A stretch of 64,000 nt of DNA from Veillonella seminalis (lineage in GTDB: Bacteria; Bacillota; Negativicutes; Veillonellales; Veillonellaceae): assembly GCF_003992065.1 (NCBI RefSeq), contig NZ_RQUZ01000007.1, forward strand, positions 62,001-126,000. The letters run 5' to 3'. The number at the start of each line of letters is the position of its first letter. Position 1 is the stretch's first letter. Shown here piece after piece: positions 45,225-54,130 of this stretch. The notes beneath the pieces are model-generated. The model searched no databases. It was not told where the DNA came from and saw only the letters and a list, made by a program, of their open reading frames with translations. The position numbers were made by a program, and so were the translations under genes.

Positions 45225-47501
45225 TTATTTTACAGCTCTGTCAAAATCGCGACCATAGCGCCACCAGTACCGAAGGGCTGTGATGGCCATAATATGAGCA
45301 CCTTTTTGAATCATGGCAAGCCCTTCCGGCGAACCGGCTCGGGCTGCAAATTCCGGCGTATGAAGTCCCATATCTTCACCGATAGCCAAGGTGAGCTGCA
45401 CCGTCGGCACCACATGCGACACATTACCCATATCGGTACTGCCTTCCGCCACATTATCAGGAAGGATCGTCGGTGTAGCCCCCCACTCCGTCATAACGGC
45501 TTGGGCCAAATCACGCCATGTTTTATCTTCCCGCAAATCTTTAAAAAGCGGTTCATAATGACGCATTGCCACTTTCGCGCCTTGTGCTTTGGCAATCTCT
45601 TCAGCCTTAGATCTGACGGCCGGCAGTACAATATCTTCTAAAAATTCCACCGTATGAGCCCGTACGGTCATGTGCAGCACAGCTTCCGCCGGAATCATAT
45701 TGGGGGCTTCGCCGGCCTCGGTAAATATCTGCCCGATTACCACTTCATCGCCCCACTGATCTTTTAATGCATTAACGGCCGTATATAATTCAACGGCACA
45801 AGTCAGAGCATTGATACCGTGGTCTTCTAAATCCGCCACATGAGCCGACCGCCCGATAAATTTTACTTCCAACGGATGACTGGCCAACGAAGAACCACCC
45901 AATTCATTCACATCCGCCGGATGTGTCAATAAAGCACCGGCATAGCCGTTAAAAACGCCGGCGTTGGCCATGAATACCTTACCGCCAACCGTTTCTTCCG
46001 CCGGACAGCCGAAGAAGGTAGTTAACGCTTCCGGCACAGCCGCCGCAAAACCAATGGCAGCCCCCACGCTCATGGCGGCAATCAAATTATGACCGCAACC
46101 GTGACCGAGTCCCGGCAAGGCGTCATATTCACCGAGAAACGCCATTTTAAAGAAACTATCCATATTGCCCTTATCGGCTTTAAGAGACGTGGCCAATTCC
46201 GGAATCGTGCCGTCACTCACATCGGTTTTAACTGTAAAGGCCTTGTTCTTCAATACCTTCGTAATCGCCGCTACCGCCTTATGTTCCGTCAGCCCCACTT
46301 CGGGATTATCATGTAAATAAGCCGACAAATCGATAAGCGATTGTTCCATGGCCTTAACAGCCTCATGGATACGAGCTTCACGGGCAGCCAAAGAATCCGC
46401 ATATGTATTAAGGACCGCAACAGACTCTGTAGTAACGTCCGCAACAACATCTGTATTACCGTTCATAACATCAGCTGTATTAACTTCTTTAACAAGGCCG
46501 ACAGTAACAGCTGTATCAGCATCAACTGGCATATCATTCAGCTTTTCTGTCTCAGCCAACGCGGCCTCGCAATACGGGAATAACACCAATGTATTGGAAA
46601 TTGCCCTAAAACTTACATAGCTTCCCAATGGCAAGGCTTGATGCGGCGTACCATGACCGGTCGGCACATAGCAAACAAAAGGTTCCGGTGCCGCTTCATC
46701 ACGTTCAGCCATCATATAATCCATCACATGAGCACCGATTTCATAGTCCGGTTCATCTTCGTCCTCACAGTCCGTAAAAGTACCGAGAGCTACTCCCTTA
46801 ACACGGCTCAATACGCCCTGACGGCGCAACTGTTGTAACATGCGGTCAATCTTATACGGCGGTTCACCAATATCTTCCAAAAGTAACACCGCATCATCCC
46901 AGTCTTCGGGATTCGGTGCGTACGGCGTGCCGCCCAAACTGCATAGAATCGCCAAGTTACCGCCTATAAGGCGACCTTCTTCCATATTGGCACCGATAAA
47001 ACCGCGCGGCGGAGCCGGCAACGGCTCTACAACCGTTGTTTTACCTTCCAATAAATCAAAAAGATGAGCAACATCCTTTTCACGGCCCGGTTTTAACCAA
47101 TCCACACCCATCGGCCCGTGATAAGTCACCAAGCGACTGTAACGCCCGATGGCCGTATGCAATGCCGTACAATCACTGTAACCGACAAACGGTTTCTGTG
47201 ACTTACGAATACCTTCATAATCCAATAAATCAAGATAACGAACCGTGCCGTAACCGCCACGCAAAGCAATAACGGCATCGCAGCTGTCATCCGTCATAAA
47301 TGCATTAAATTCCGCCGCCTGTTCTTCCGGCGTACCGCCGTAAAGTCCGTGACGGTAACAGGATGCTCCGAATACAGACTTATAACCGTGTTCCTTCACC
47401 AAAGCTTCGAGAGCTTCCAAATTTTCTTCCGTAGCCGAAGCGGGGGCCGTAAACGCCAATGTCATCCCCGGTTGTAACCGTTTTGGCAAAATCCAATCCA
47501 T
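45225..47501 (-). CDS. LD-carboxypeptidase (S66) fused to M20 amidohydrolase
   Basis: 758-aa cytoplasmic protein joining two hydrolases in one frame. Residues about 1-310 are an S66 LD-carboxypeptidase (LdcA/MccF type): the nucleophile Ser109 is in VGYSDCTALH, with LEDIGEPPYKIDRM (Glu) and PTGHGTPHQALPLG (His) completing the triad. A 60-residue Val/Ala/Asp/Thr linker follows. Residues about 370-755 are an M20 metallopeptidase/amidohydrolase with zinc ligands in LPGLGHGCGHN and CPAEETVGG. LdcA removes D-Ala from murein tetrapeptides; M20 members of this type cleave amide bonds to glutamate, as in AbgB. The operon with opp genes points to handling of imported peptides. The ATG at 47501 is better spaced from AGGAG than the GTG before it. 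Confidence 0.88.
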   Translation of the reverse strand: MDWILPKRLQPGMTLAFTAPASATEENLEALEALVKEHGYKSVFGASCYRHGLYGGTPEEQAAEFNAFMTDDSCDAVIALRGGYGTVRYLDLLDYEGIRKSQKPFVGYSDCTALHTAIGRYSRLVTYHGPMGVDWLKPGREKDVAHLFDLLEGKTTVVEPLPAPPRGFIGANMEEGRLIGGNLAILCSLGGTPYAPNPEDWDDAVLLLEDIGEPPYKIDRMLQQLRRQGVLSRVKGVALGTFTDCEDEDEPDYEIGAHVMDYMMAERDEAAPEPFVCYVPTGHGTPHQALPLGSYVSFRAISNTLVLFPYCEAALAETEKLNDMPVDADTAVTVGLVKEVNTADVMNGNTDVVADVTTESVAVLNTYADSLAAREARIHEAVKAMEQSLIDLSAYLHDNPEVGLTEHKAVAAITKVLKNKAFTVKTDVSDGTIPELATSLKADKGNMDSFFKMAFLGEYDALPGLGHGCGHNLIAAMSVGAAIGFAAAVPEALTTFFGCPAEETVGGKVFMANAGVFNGYAGALLTHPADVNELGGSSLASHPLEVKFIGRSAHVADLEDHGINALTCAVELYTAVNALKDQWGDEVVIGQIFTEAGEAPNMIPAEAVLHMTVRAHTVEFLEDIVLPAVRSKAEEIAKAQGAKVAMRHYEPLFKDLREDKTWRDLAQAVMTEWGATPTILPDNVAEGSTDMGNVSHVVPTVQLTLAIGEDMGLHTPEFAARAGSPEGLAMIQKGAHIMAITALRYWWRYGRDFDRAVK

Positions 47502-47531
47502 CACTGCTTCTCCTATCCACTATTCATTGAA

Positions 47532-47561
47532 TATAGCCAATGCATTTAATCATTGGCTATA
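47532..47561 (-). other. Hairpin between oppA and the fusion gene
   Basis: A perfect 11-bp inverted repeat (47532-47542 with 47551-47561) with an 8-base loop. No U-run follows, so it is more likely a transcript-stabilising or processing hairpin at the oppA 3' end than a full terminator. Confidence 0.6.
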
Positions 47562-47583
47562 CTCGTCAGCTATACACTTTCAC

Positions 47584-49182
47584 TTATTTACGAAAGGCAT
47601 GTTTAAATTCAATGGTCCCTAAACTCGACCAGAAATAACCGCCAATCGTGTCACGTACCACATACGGCGTAGTGGTGAAATAAATCGGCATAACCACGGT
47701 ATCATCAAAAATCATACGTTCCGCTTCATGCATGAGTTCATTACGCAACTTCACATCCGTCGTATTATGAATTCTGTCTATCAACGCATTATAGGCTTCA
47801 CTGTGATATTGAGCGTCATTAGCCGAATCATAGAAAACATCGAGGAATGTTTGCGGATCTGCATAGTCACCAATCCACGATGCACGAGCCACCTGATAAT
47901 GACCTTCCTCTCGATTAGCCATAAATACTTTCGTTTCCTGATTCTGCAATTCCACCGTGGCCCCCAATTCATTTTGCCAAATGGCTTGAACCGCTTCGGC
48001 AATCGCCTTATGCATTTCATTCGTATTATACAAAATCGTTACGGTAGGCAGCGGTTTATTCGGTCCGTAGCCGGCCTCAGCCAATAACTTTTTAGCCTCC
48101 GCTACATTATAGGCAACCAAATTACCACCTTCCGCTCTAAAATCCTGACCGGTTGACTCATCGGTCAGCCCCGGCGGCACAAAGGCATAGGCCGGCGTTT
48201 TACCGCCATGCACAATGGTATCAACAATGACCTTGCGATCAATAAGCATAGAAAAAGCTTTACGTACGAGCGGATTATCAAACGGCGGTGCCGTCACATT
48301 AAACACATAGTAATATGTCCCCAAAGACGGTGCTACTTTAAAAAGCCCCAGTTTTGTCAAACGTTCCTGGTCGGCTACCGGCGGTTCTACCATTATATCA
48401 GCCGCTCCCCCTTCTACAAGGGTGAGACGCGTACTCTGCGATTCACTGATCGGCCATTCCATCGCTTTTAATTTAACGGCCACCGCATCCCAATAGTTTT
48501 CATTTTTCACAAACTGCAATTCCGCACTATGCTGCCATTTTACAAGTTTAAACGGACCGTTGCCGATAAGCGTTGCCGCGGAAGTCGCCCATGTATCGGG
48601 TGCTTTCGAGACAATATCTTCACGCACCGGATAATACGCATGAAATGCCGTCAAACCCAAAAAGTACGGAGCCGGTGATTCCAAAGTAACGACCAAAGTA
48701 TGGTCATCCACGGCCTTAACCCCTACATCATCAGCCTGAGCTTTCTCTGTATTATACGCCTCGCCGTTTTTCAAAGCATACAGCATAAACGCATTATTGG
48801 CTGCCACTTCCGGATTTAAAGCCCGCTTCCAAGCATACTCGAAATCATGAGCCGTTACCGGTTTACCGTCGGACCAGGTAGCTTCCGGCCGAAGATAAAA
48901 TGTATAGGTCAACCCGTCCGGCGATATAGTCCATGACTTGGCCACAGCCGGTTCCGGTACATCTTTGGCATTTAGCCGTGTAAGCCCTTCAAAAACAGCC
49001 AGCTCTACGGTAGATTCCGGTAAGGTCGAAGACTTGGCCGGATCCAACGTGGACGGCTCCTGCTCTAAGGCATAGCGCAAGGTATCGGGTGGAATCGACT
49101 CACCGCCGCGGCTGCACCCCGCCACGAGCACAAGGCCGGTTAACAAAATTAGCAATACACTGTACATCACATATTTTTTCAT
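47584..49182 (-). CDS. oppA: Oligopeptide-binding lipoprotein, SBP family 5 (OppA/MppA-like)
   Basis: 532-aa extracytoplasmic solute-binding protein. The signal peptide ends in the lipobox LVLVAGC, so it is lipid-anchored. The mature domain has the family 5 signature pieces LEQEPSTLDPAKSSTLPES, FEGLTRLN, YTFYLRPEATWSDGKPV and AHDFEYAWKRALNPE. It captures peptides for the OppBCDF permease. In E. coli the related MppA captures murein tripeptide; the neighbouring hydrolases make such a ligand plausible, but the ligand cannot be read from sequence. Confidence 0.93.
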   Translation of the reverse strand: MKKYVMYSVLLILLTGLVLVAGCSRGGESIPPDTLRYALEQEPSTLDPAKSSTLPESTVELAVFEGLTRLNAKDVPEPAVAKSWTISPDGLTYTFYLRPEATWSDGKPVTAHDFEYAWKRALNPEVAANNAFMLYALKNGEAYNTEKAQADDVGVKAVDDHTLVVTLESPAPYFLGLTAFHAYYPVREDIVSKAPDTWATSAATLIGNGPFKLVKWQHSAELQFVKNENYWDAVAVKLKAMEWPISESQSTRLTLVEGGAADIMVEPPVADQERLTKLGLFKVAPSLGTYYYVFNVTAPPFDNPLVRKAFSMLIDRKVIVDTIVHGGKTPAYAFVPPGLTDESTGQDFRAEGGNLVAYNVAEAKKLLAEAGYGPNKPLPTVTILYNTNEMHKAIAEAVQAIWQNELGATVELQNQETKVFMANREEGHYQVARASWIGDYADPQTFLDVFYDSANDAQYHSEAYNALIDRIHNTTDVKLRNELMHEAERMIFDDTVVMPIYFTTTPYVVRDTIGGYFWSSLGTIEFKHAFRK

Positions 49183-49204
49183 ACGCGACTCCTCATATTG
49201 CCGA

Positions 49205-50023
49205 CTAAGGCAATTTATTTTCTAAAAAATCTTTAATACAGCGCCCCATGCGGGCACCGAGCAAAATACCTTCCGTATTGGGTACTTTGGAAATAAACAC
49301 AATAATACTAAATGTGCCTTTAACCAGCGGCAACAAACCACCGTCATGTTCCACATCATCAAGGACGCCGGTTTTGTGGTGAAACACCACATCTTCGCCC
49401 CAGTAAAACGGTAATTTATCGCGAAACTGCTGACGTCCCAACAGTTGCCACATTTCGCGGCCTAACGGGCCCGTTTCCCGTTGACTGTAAATATACTCAT
49501 ATAGAGTCATCAAGTCGAGTACGGTCATTACGTTTTCACGGCCCTCTGCTCTCGCCTTGCTATCCATCATATAGCGATTTAAACGCGTATCATGCAGTCC
49601 CAACGACTTAGCAAATTCATTGACATAGTCCATACCGAGCTTGGTAATCAGTAAATTAGTCGCCCAATTATCGCTGAGCACCATCATGAGTCGGCATAGT
49701 TCCAAATAAGAAAAACGATGATTCGACTCCAGCTCCTGCAAAGCACCGCCGCCCAAAACTTTGGGGGTCTCCGATAACTTTACGGTCATATCCAATGCCA
49801 AATCGCCGTCCGCTACCTTAGCAAATAATGCAGCCATGATAAGGACTTTTATCATGCTGGCACTGGCATGTACCGTCGTAAGCCCGCGCCCGGCAATCTC
49901 CGCCATAGCCCGTTCATCATCAAGACGAGCCACCAAATAAGAAATCTGTCCATCCGGGGCCGTTTCTTTAATTAAATGATCTAATTCTATGCCAAGACCT
50001 CTGCCGGCCAGAATTTTTTCCAT
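49205..50023 (-). CDS. Class A beta-lactamase-fold serine hydrolase without signal peptide
   Basis: 272-aa penicillin-binding-fold hydrolase with a full class A active-site set: Ser56-x-x-Lys59 (SMIK), Ser117-Asp-Asn119 (SDN), Glu160-x-x-x-Asn164 matching the Glu166/Asn170 pair, and Lys217-Thr-Gly219 (HKTG). There is no signal peptide, and none can be added because oppF ends 12 bases upstream and the AGGAGG site fixes the start, so the protein should be cytoplasmic. True beta-lactamases are exported. The operon, between oppF and oppA, suggests an intracellular peptidase or amidase acting on imported D-amino-acid peptides. That role is inference. Confidence 0.82.
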   Translation of the reverse strand: MEKILAGRGLGIELDHLIKETAPDGQISYLVARLDDERAMAEIAGRGLTTVHASASMIKVLIMAALFAKVADGDLALDMTVKLSETPKVLGGGALQELESNHRFSYLELCRLMMVLSDNWATNLLITKLGMDYVNEFAKSLGLHDTRLNRYMMDSKARAEGRENVMTVLDLMTLYEYIYSQRETGPLGREMWQLLGRQQFRDKLPFYWGEDVVFHHKTGVLDDVEHDGGLLPLVKGTFSIIVFISKVPNTEGILLGARMGRCIKDFLENKLP

Positions 50024-50035
50024 ACCACAAACCTC

Positions 50036-50995
50036 CTAACGCCGCCAACAAGCTACTTTACGTCCTTCACGCAACACTAACGGCGGTTTTGCTTCCCGGC
50101 ACTGCGCCATTACTTCCGGACAACGCGATGCAAACGGACAGCCCGTAATCGTACTAAGCAGGCTCGGCACTTCACCGCTCAGCACCGGACCGATGCTCAT
50201 ATGCGGTGCCAGCGGCGCATTCAATTGAATAAGTGCTTGGGTATAGGGATGAAGCGGATTTTCGTAAACGGCCTTAGTCGGACCTTCTTCCACAACACCG
50301 CCCAAATACATGACGGCAATCCGCTGACTGATATAACGCACCATATTTAAATCGTGAGAAATAAACACATAACTGATTTTTCGTTCCGCTTGCAAATGTT
50401 CCAAAAGCGACACAATCTGCACCTGAATTGAAACGTCCAAAGCCGAAATCGGTTCATCGCAAATAATACACTGCGGTTCGCTGATAAGGGCACGGCCTAT
50501 ACCGATACGCTGGCGCTGGCCGCCGCTGAATTCATGCGGATACCGCTCACCTTGTGCCCTGGTAAGACCGACTTGTTCCAATATGTCATCCACTTTGGCC
50601 ATTTTGTCGGCATGACTTAACGACACATGACCGGTTGTGCGCACCGTTAAAGGTTCCAACAAACTTTGCCGCACCGTCATACGCGGATTTAACGAGGCAT
50701 AGGGGTCCTGGAATACCATTTGAATATGCTGCAATACATGATCTTGATCGGCTGCACTTTCAATCTCACGATTTGCTACCACAATGCGGCCCGAAGTTTT
50801 CGGATATAAACCCATTAAAGTGCGCCCGAACGTAGATTTACCGCAACCGGACTCACCCACGAGCCCCAATGTTTCGCCGGCGGCCTGTGATAAGGATACA
50901 CCTTCCAAAGCACGTACCAACTGGCTTTGATGTTTTAAAAAACCGCGTCGAACGGTAAAATGCTTAGTTAAATCATGGGTTTCCCAGATATTCAT
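50036..50995 (-). CDS. oppF: Oligopeptide ABC transporter ATPase OppF
   Basis: 319-aa ATPase, one of the two that energise OppBC. Walker A is GLVGESGCGKSTFGRTLMG, the signature SGGQRQRIGIGRAL and Walker B CIICDEPISALD. The C-terminal tail has the Cys pattern of this subfamily (GCPFASRCP, AQC, ACW), which binds an iron-sulfur cluster in related proteins. It overlaps oppD by four bases (ATGA). Confidence 0.94.
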   Translation of the reverse strand: MNIWETHDLTKHFTVRRGFLKHQSQLVRALEGVSLSQAAGETLGLVGESGCGKSTFGRTLMGLYPKTSGRIVVANREIESAADQDHVLQHIQMVFQDPYASLNPRMTVRQSLLEPLTVRTTGHVSLSHADKMAKVDDILEQVGLTRAQGERYPHEFSGGQRQRIGIGRALISEPQCIICDEPISALDVSIQVQIVSLLEHLQAERKISYVFISHDLNMVRYISQRIAVMYLGGVVEEGPTKAVYENPLHPYTQALIQLNAPLAPHMSIGPVLSGEVPSLLSTITGCPFASRCPEVMAQCREAKPPLVLREGRKVACWRR

Positions 50996-52041
50996 GATTT
51001 CACCGTCCCTTCTGTGTTGACTGCCACTTGTTCCGTCGCTTCAACACCATCGATTAAAGTGCCTTTTTTCACGGCACATGGTGTTATTTTAGATTTTGAC
51101 AACCAACAGCGTAAATTATTTTCCAACTCAGGCATCTCACGAGCACAAATTCGCATAGCTTTCGGGCAACGCGGATGAAATGAACAGCCCATCGGCAAAC
51201 TATATAAATCCGGCGGTTGGCCGCCGATTGCCTGTAATTTTTCAGTGGCACTGGTCGGTAACGATCTTAAAAGGCCCTGTAAATACGGATGTTTAGGTCT
51301 GGCCAACAATTTTTCTACCGGACCTTCTTCTAATACTTGGCCGGCATACATAACGGACATGGTATCACACATTTGCGCAATAACACGCAAATTATGCGAG
51401 ATAATAATTAATCCCATGTGCTCTTTTTTAACCAGCTCTTTTAATAATAATAAGATTTGGGCTTCCGTTGTTACGTCCAAGGCTGTCGTCGGTTCATCGG
51501 CCAAGAGTAAACGGGGTTTGCCGGCTAACGCCATAGCAATGACAACGCGCTGACGCATGCCCCCGCTCAATTCATGGGGATATTGCGTTAAACGTCGTTC
51601 CGGATCGGAAATGCCGACCTTCTGTAATAAATAGGCCGCTTCCCCTTTTACATCACGCAACGTTTCACTGCTCCGCTCAGCTCGAAGTTTAATCGCTTCG
51701 GTCAACTGCGTACCGATAGATAAAATCGGGTTTAGTGCCGTCATAGGATCCTGGAATACCATAGCCACTTCAGAACCGCATAAGGCACGCCATAAAGATT
51801 CTTTAAAAGTAGTACAATCCATGTCGGCCACCTGAAGCTTATCGGCTTTAACAGAAGTAATATCTCTTGGCAAAAGTCCCATTAAGGCCTGCAAAGTAAC
51901 GGATTTGCCGCAGCCCGACTCACCGACAATACCGAGTACTTCACCGGCTTCCAATTTAAGGGATACACCGCGTACGACCTCTACATCACCGGCAAAGGTA
52001 TGAAAGGTTACGCTCAAATTTTCCAAATTAACTAAACTCAT
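50992..52041 (-). CDS. oppD: Oligopeptide ABC transporter ATPase OppD
   Basis: 349-aa partner ATPase. Walker A is GIVGESGCGKSVTLQAL, the signature ELSGGMRQRVVIAMAL and Walker B LLLADEPTTALD. The GCSFHPRCPKAMRIC tail carries the subfamily cysteines, and about 35 extra residues follow it. Overlaps both neighbours by four bases, so translation is coupled along the operon. Confidence 0.94.
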   Translation of the reverse strand: MSLVNLENLSVTFHTFAGDVEVVRGVSLKLEAGEVLGIVGESGCGKSVTLQALMGLLPRDITSVKADKLQVADMDCTTFKESLWRALCGSEVAMVFQDPMTALNPILSIGTQLTEAIKLRAERSSETLRDVKGEAAYLLQKVGISDPERRLTQYPHELSGGMRQRVVIAMALAGKPRLLLADEPTTALDVTTEAQILLLLKELVKKEHMGLIIISHNLRVIAQMCDTMSVMYAGQVLEEGPVEKLLARPKHPYLQGLLRSLPTSATEKLQAIGGQPPDLYSLPMGCSFHPRCPKAMRICAREMPELENNLRCWLSKSKITPCAVKKGTLIDGVEATEQVAVNTEGTVKS

Positions 52042-52955
52042 CGCTTCACCTCTCCTTTCGGGTCTAACGCATTACGAAGACCATCCCCAAAGAACGTAAA
52101 GCCAAGCATGGTAATGGCAATGGCCAAAGCCGGTGCCACCAACTGGAACGGATACGAACGAATGGAATTAATACCTTCCGCCGCCAAGACGCCCCAACTA
52201 GCCATCGGTGCACTGACACCAAGTCCGATGAAACTCAAGAACGCTTCCGTAAAAATCGCTTCCGGTATAGCCAAGGTCATGGTAATAATAATCGGTCCCA
52301 CACAATTCGGTAACATGTGACGGAACAAAATGCGCGAAGCCGGCACGCCCATAGAACGAGCGGCCAACACATATTCTTCGTTTTTGAGAGTCACAATGCG
52401 ACTGCGCACAATACGAGCCATGGTGAGCCAATAAGCAATACCCAAGGCTATAAAAATAGACGTCAACCCCGGTGATAAAACCACCATGAGCAAAATTACA
52501 TATAAAAGGAGTGGAATACCGTATAAAATATCGATAAAGCTCATCATCAGGCGGTCTGTTTTGCCGCCGAAGAAACCGGCCACACCGCCGTAAATAACCC
52601 CGATAACAAGATTGATGGCCGCTGCCACAAAGCCGACCGCCAAGGAAATACGGGCACCATACACAACACGTACATATAAATCACGGCCCAAGGTATCAGT
52701 ACCGAACCAATGCGCCGCCGACGGAGCCTGATTCGCCTCCGCCAAATTCTGATCCGCATAGGCATACGGTGACAGCCAAGGCCCCACAATGGCAAGCAAC
52801 AACATACATATAATGATAAACAAGCCGAACAGGGCCAGTTTATTTTCTTTTAACCGATGCCATGCATTCGGACGCGGACGATATACAATATCGGCAGGCG
52901 GATCGACTGCCACGCCATGAGTGCGTAACGGTAAAAAATCGTCGGTTAACTTCAT
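52038..52955 (-). CDS. oppC: Oligopeptide ABC transporter permease OppC
   Basis: 305-aa permease with an N-terminal transmembrane helix (about 40-62), the conserved periplasmic entry motif HWFGTDTLGRD, and five further helices. The EAA loop that contacts the ATPase is EYVLAARSMGVPASRILFRH. Typical of the OppC/DppC group; overlaps oppB by four bases. Confidence 0.95.
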   Translation of the reverse strand: MKLTDDFLPLRTHGVAVDPPADIVYRPRPNAWHRLKENKLALFGLFIIICMLLLAIVGPWLSPYAYADQNLAEANQAPSAAHWFGTDTLGRDLYVRVVYGARISLAVGFVAAAINLVIGVIYGGVAGFFGGKTDRLMMSFIDILYGIPLLLYVILLMVVLSPGLTSIFIALGIAYWLTMARIVRSRIVTLKNEEYVLAARSMGVPASRILFRHMLPNCVGPIIITMTLAIPEAIFTEAFLSFIGLGVSAPMASWGVLAAEGINSIRSYPFQLVAPALAIAITMLGFTFFGDGLRNALDPKGEVKR

Positions 52956-53887
52956 GACGCATCCTCCTCTTCCATGGTAACGCGCGGATCCACCAACGGA
53001 TACAGTAAATCCACCAATAAGTTAAAGCCTACCACCAAAGCGCTGTAGAAAATGGTAACCCCGAGAATAACCGTATAGTCACGATTATAGATGGATGTTA
53101 CGAAATATTTACCCAACCCCGGAATAGCAAAAATCGTTTCCACAATGAAGCTGCCGGTAAGGAGTGCGGCCGCCAACGGTCCCAAATACGTTAAGACCGG
53201 TAAAATCGCATTGCCAAGAGCATGCTTCATAATGATATCCCAATTGGACAAACCTTTGGCACGTGCTGTTTTGATATATTCCTGCTGCAACACATCAAGC
53301 ATGGTGGAACGCGTCAAACGGGCGATAAACGCCATCGGTTGAGCCCCTAAAGTCAAAATCGGCAGCACCATATAAGCCGGCCCCTTCCACAAAGCGACCG
53401 GGAAAATCGGCCACACGAAACCCAACCAATATACGAGCAAAGCCCCGATGATAAAGGTCGGCACCGATATACCCAAAGTGGATCCGAAGGTTATGATATA
53501 ATCAAGCCATGTATTCGGCTTTAAGGCACTGCCGATGCCGGCCGCTACCCCGCCGATAACCGCAAATACTAAAGCACCCAAACCGAGCTGTGCCGATACG
53601 GGAAAAGATTCGCCGATAATATCATTAACCGAACGTCCTAAATATTTATAAGACGGTCCCAAATCAAACTGTACTACATGTTTCATATAATCCGTATATT
53701 GAACCCACACCGGATCATTCAAATGATAGGTTGCTTCAATGGTCGCCTTAATCTGTGGCGGTAATTTCTTTTCTTCCGTAAACGGTCCGCCCGGAATGGC
53801 ATGCATGAGCATAAAGGTAATCGTAATTATGGCCCACATAACGACAAAGGCCCCGATTATACGTTTTAATAAATAGGTACCCACCAA
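52952..53887 (-). CDS. oppB: Oligopeptide ABC transporter permease OppB
   Basis: 311-aa permease with six predicted helices. The first (about 9-29) is followed by MHAIPGGPFTEEKKL, typical of OppB/DppB. The EAA loop is EYIKTARAKGLSNWDIIMKHAL. The start is TTG at 53887 behind AAGGAG, or the GTG next to it. First gene of the operon; a TATAAT at 53924-53929 (complement) is a probable -10, with no clear -35. Confidence 0.95.
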   Translation of the reverse strand: MVGTYLLKRIIGAFVVMWAIITITFMLMHAIPGGPFTEEKKLPPQIKATIEATYHLNDPVWVQYTDYMKHVVQFDLGPSYKYLGRSVNDIIGESFPVSAQLGLGALVFAVIGGVAAGIGSALKPNTWLDYIITFGSTLGISVPTFIIGALLVYWLGFVWPIFPVALWKGPAYMVLPILTLGAQPMAFIARLTRSTMLDVLQQEYIKTARAKGLSNWDIIMKHALGNAILPVLTYLGPLAAALLTGSFIVETIFAIPGLGKYFVTSIYNRDYTVILGVTIFYSALVVGFNLLVDLLYPLVDPRVTMEEEDAS

Positions 53888-53923
53888 TCATCACACTCCT
53901 TAGTTGATAATTTTTATACATCT

Positions 53924-53929
53924 ATTATA
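53924..53929 (-). promoter_or_regulatory. Probable -10 of the opp operon
   Basis: A perfect TATAAT on the minus strand about 36 bases before the oppB start, with no convincing -35. The 243-base divergent region 53888-54130 also contains two TTCTGTATA repeats (about 53978 and 54019) upstream of the plus-strand kinase gene; I see no ORF in it. Confidence 0.45.
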
Positions 53930-54130
53930 CACGAGTTTAGCCTGTTTTCGCTGTATTTATTATCAATTCGTTGAATGTGTTCTGTATACATCAATCATCT
54001 GTCCTATTAAAAATATAAATTCTGTATATTTACATATGACACTTTATTTTTTAAAATGTAGGTCATACGATACAAATCAAGCTTGTCGAGCCAATCGGTG
54101 AGCCAAATAATTTAGAAAAGAGGTATGTTT

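Noticed and set aside
49205-50023. Antibiotic-resistance beta-lactamase
   Set aside because: No signal peptide and an operon devoted to peptide transport argue against a resistance role, although the active site is of class A type.
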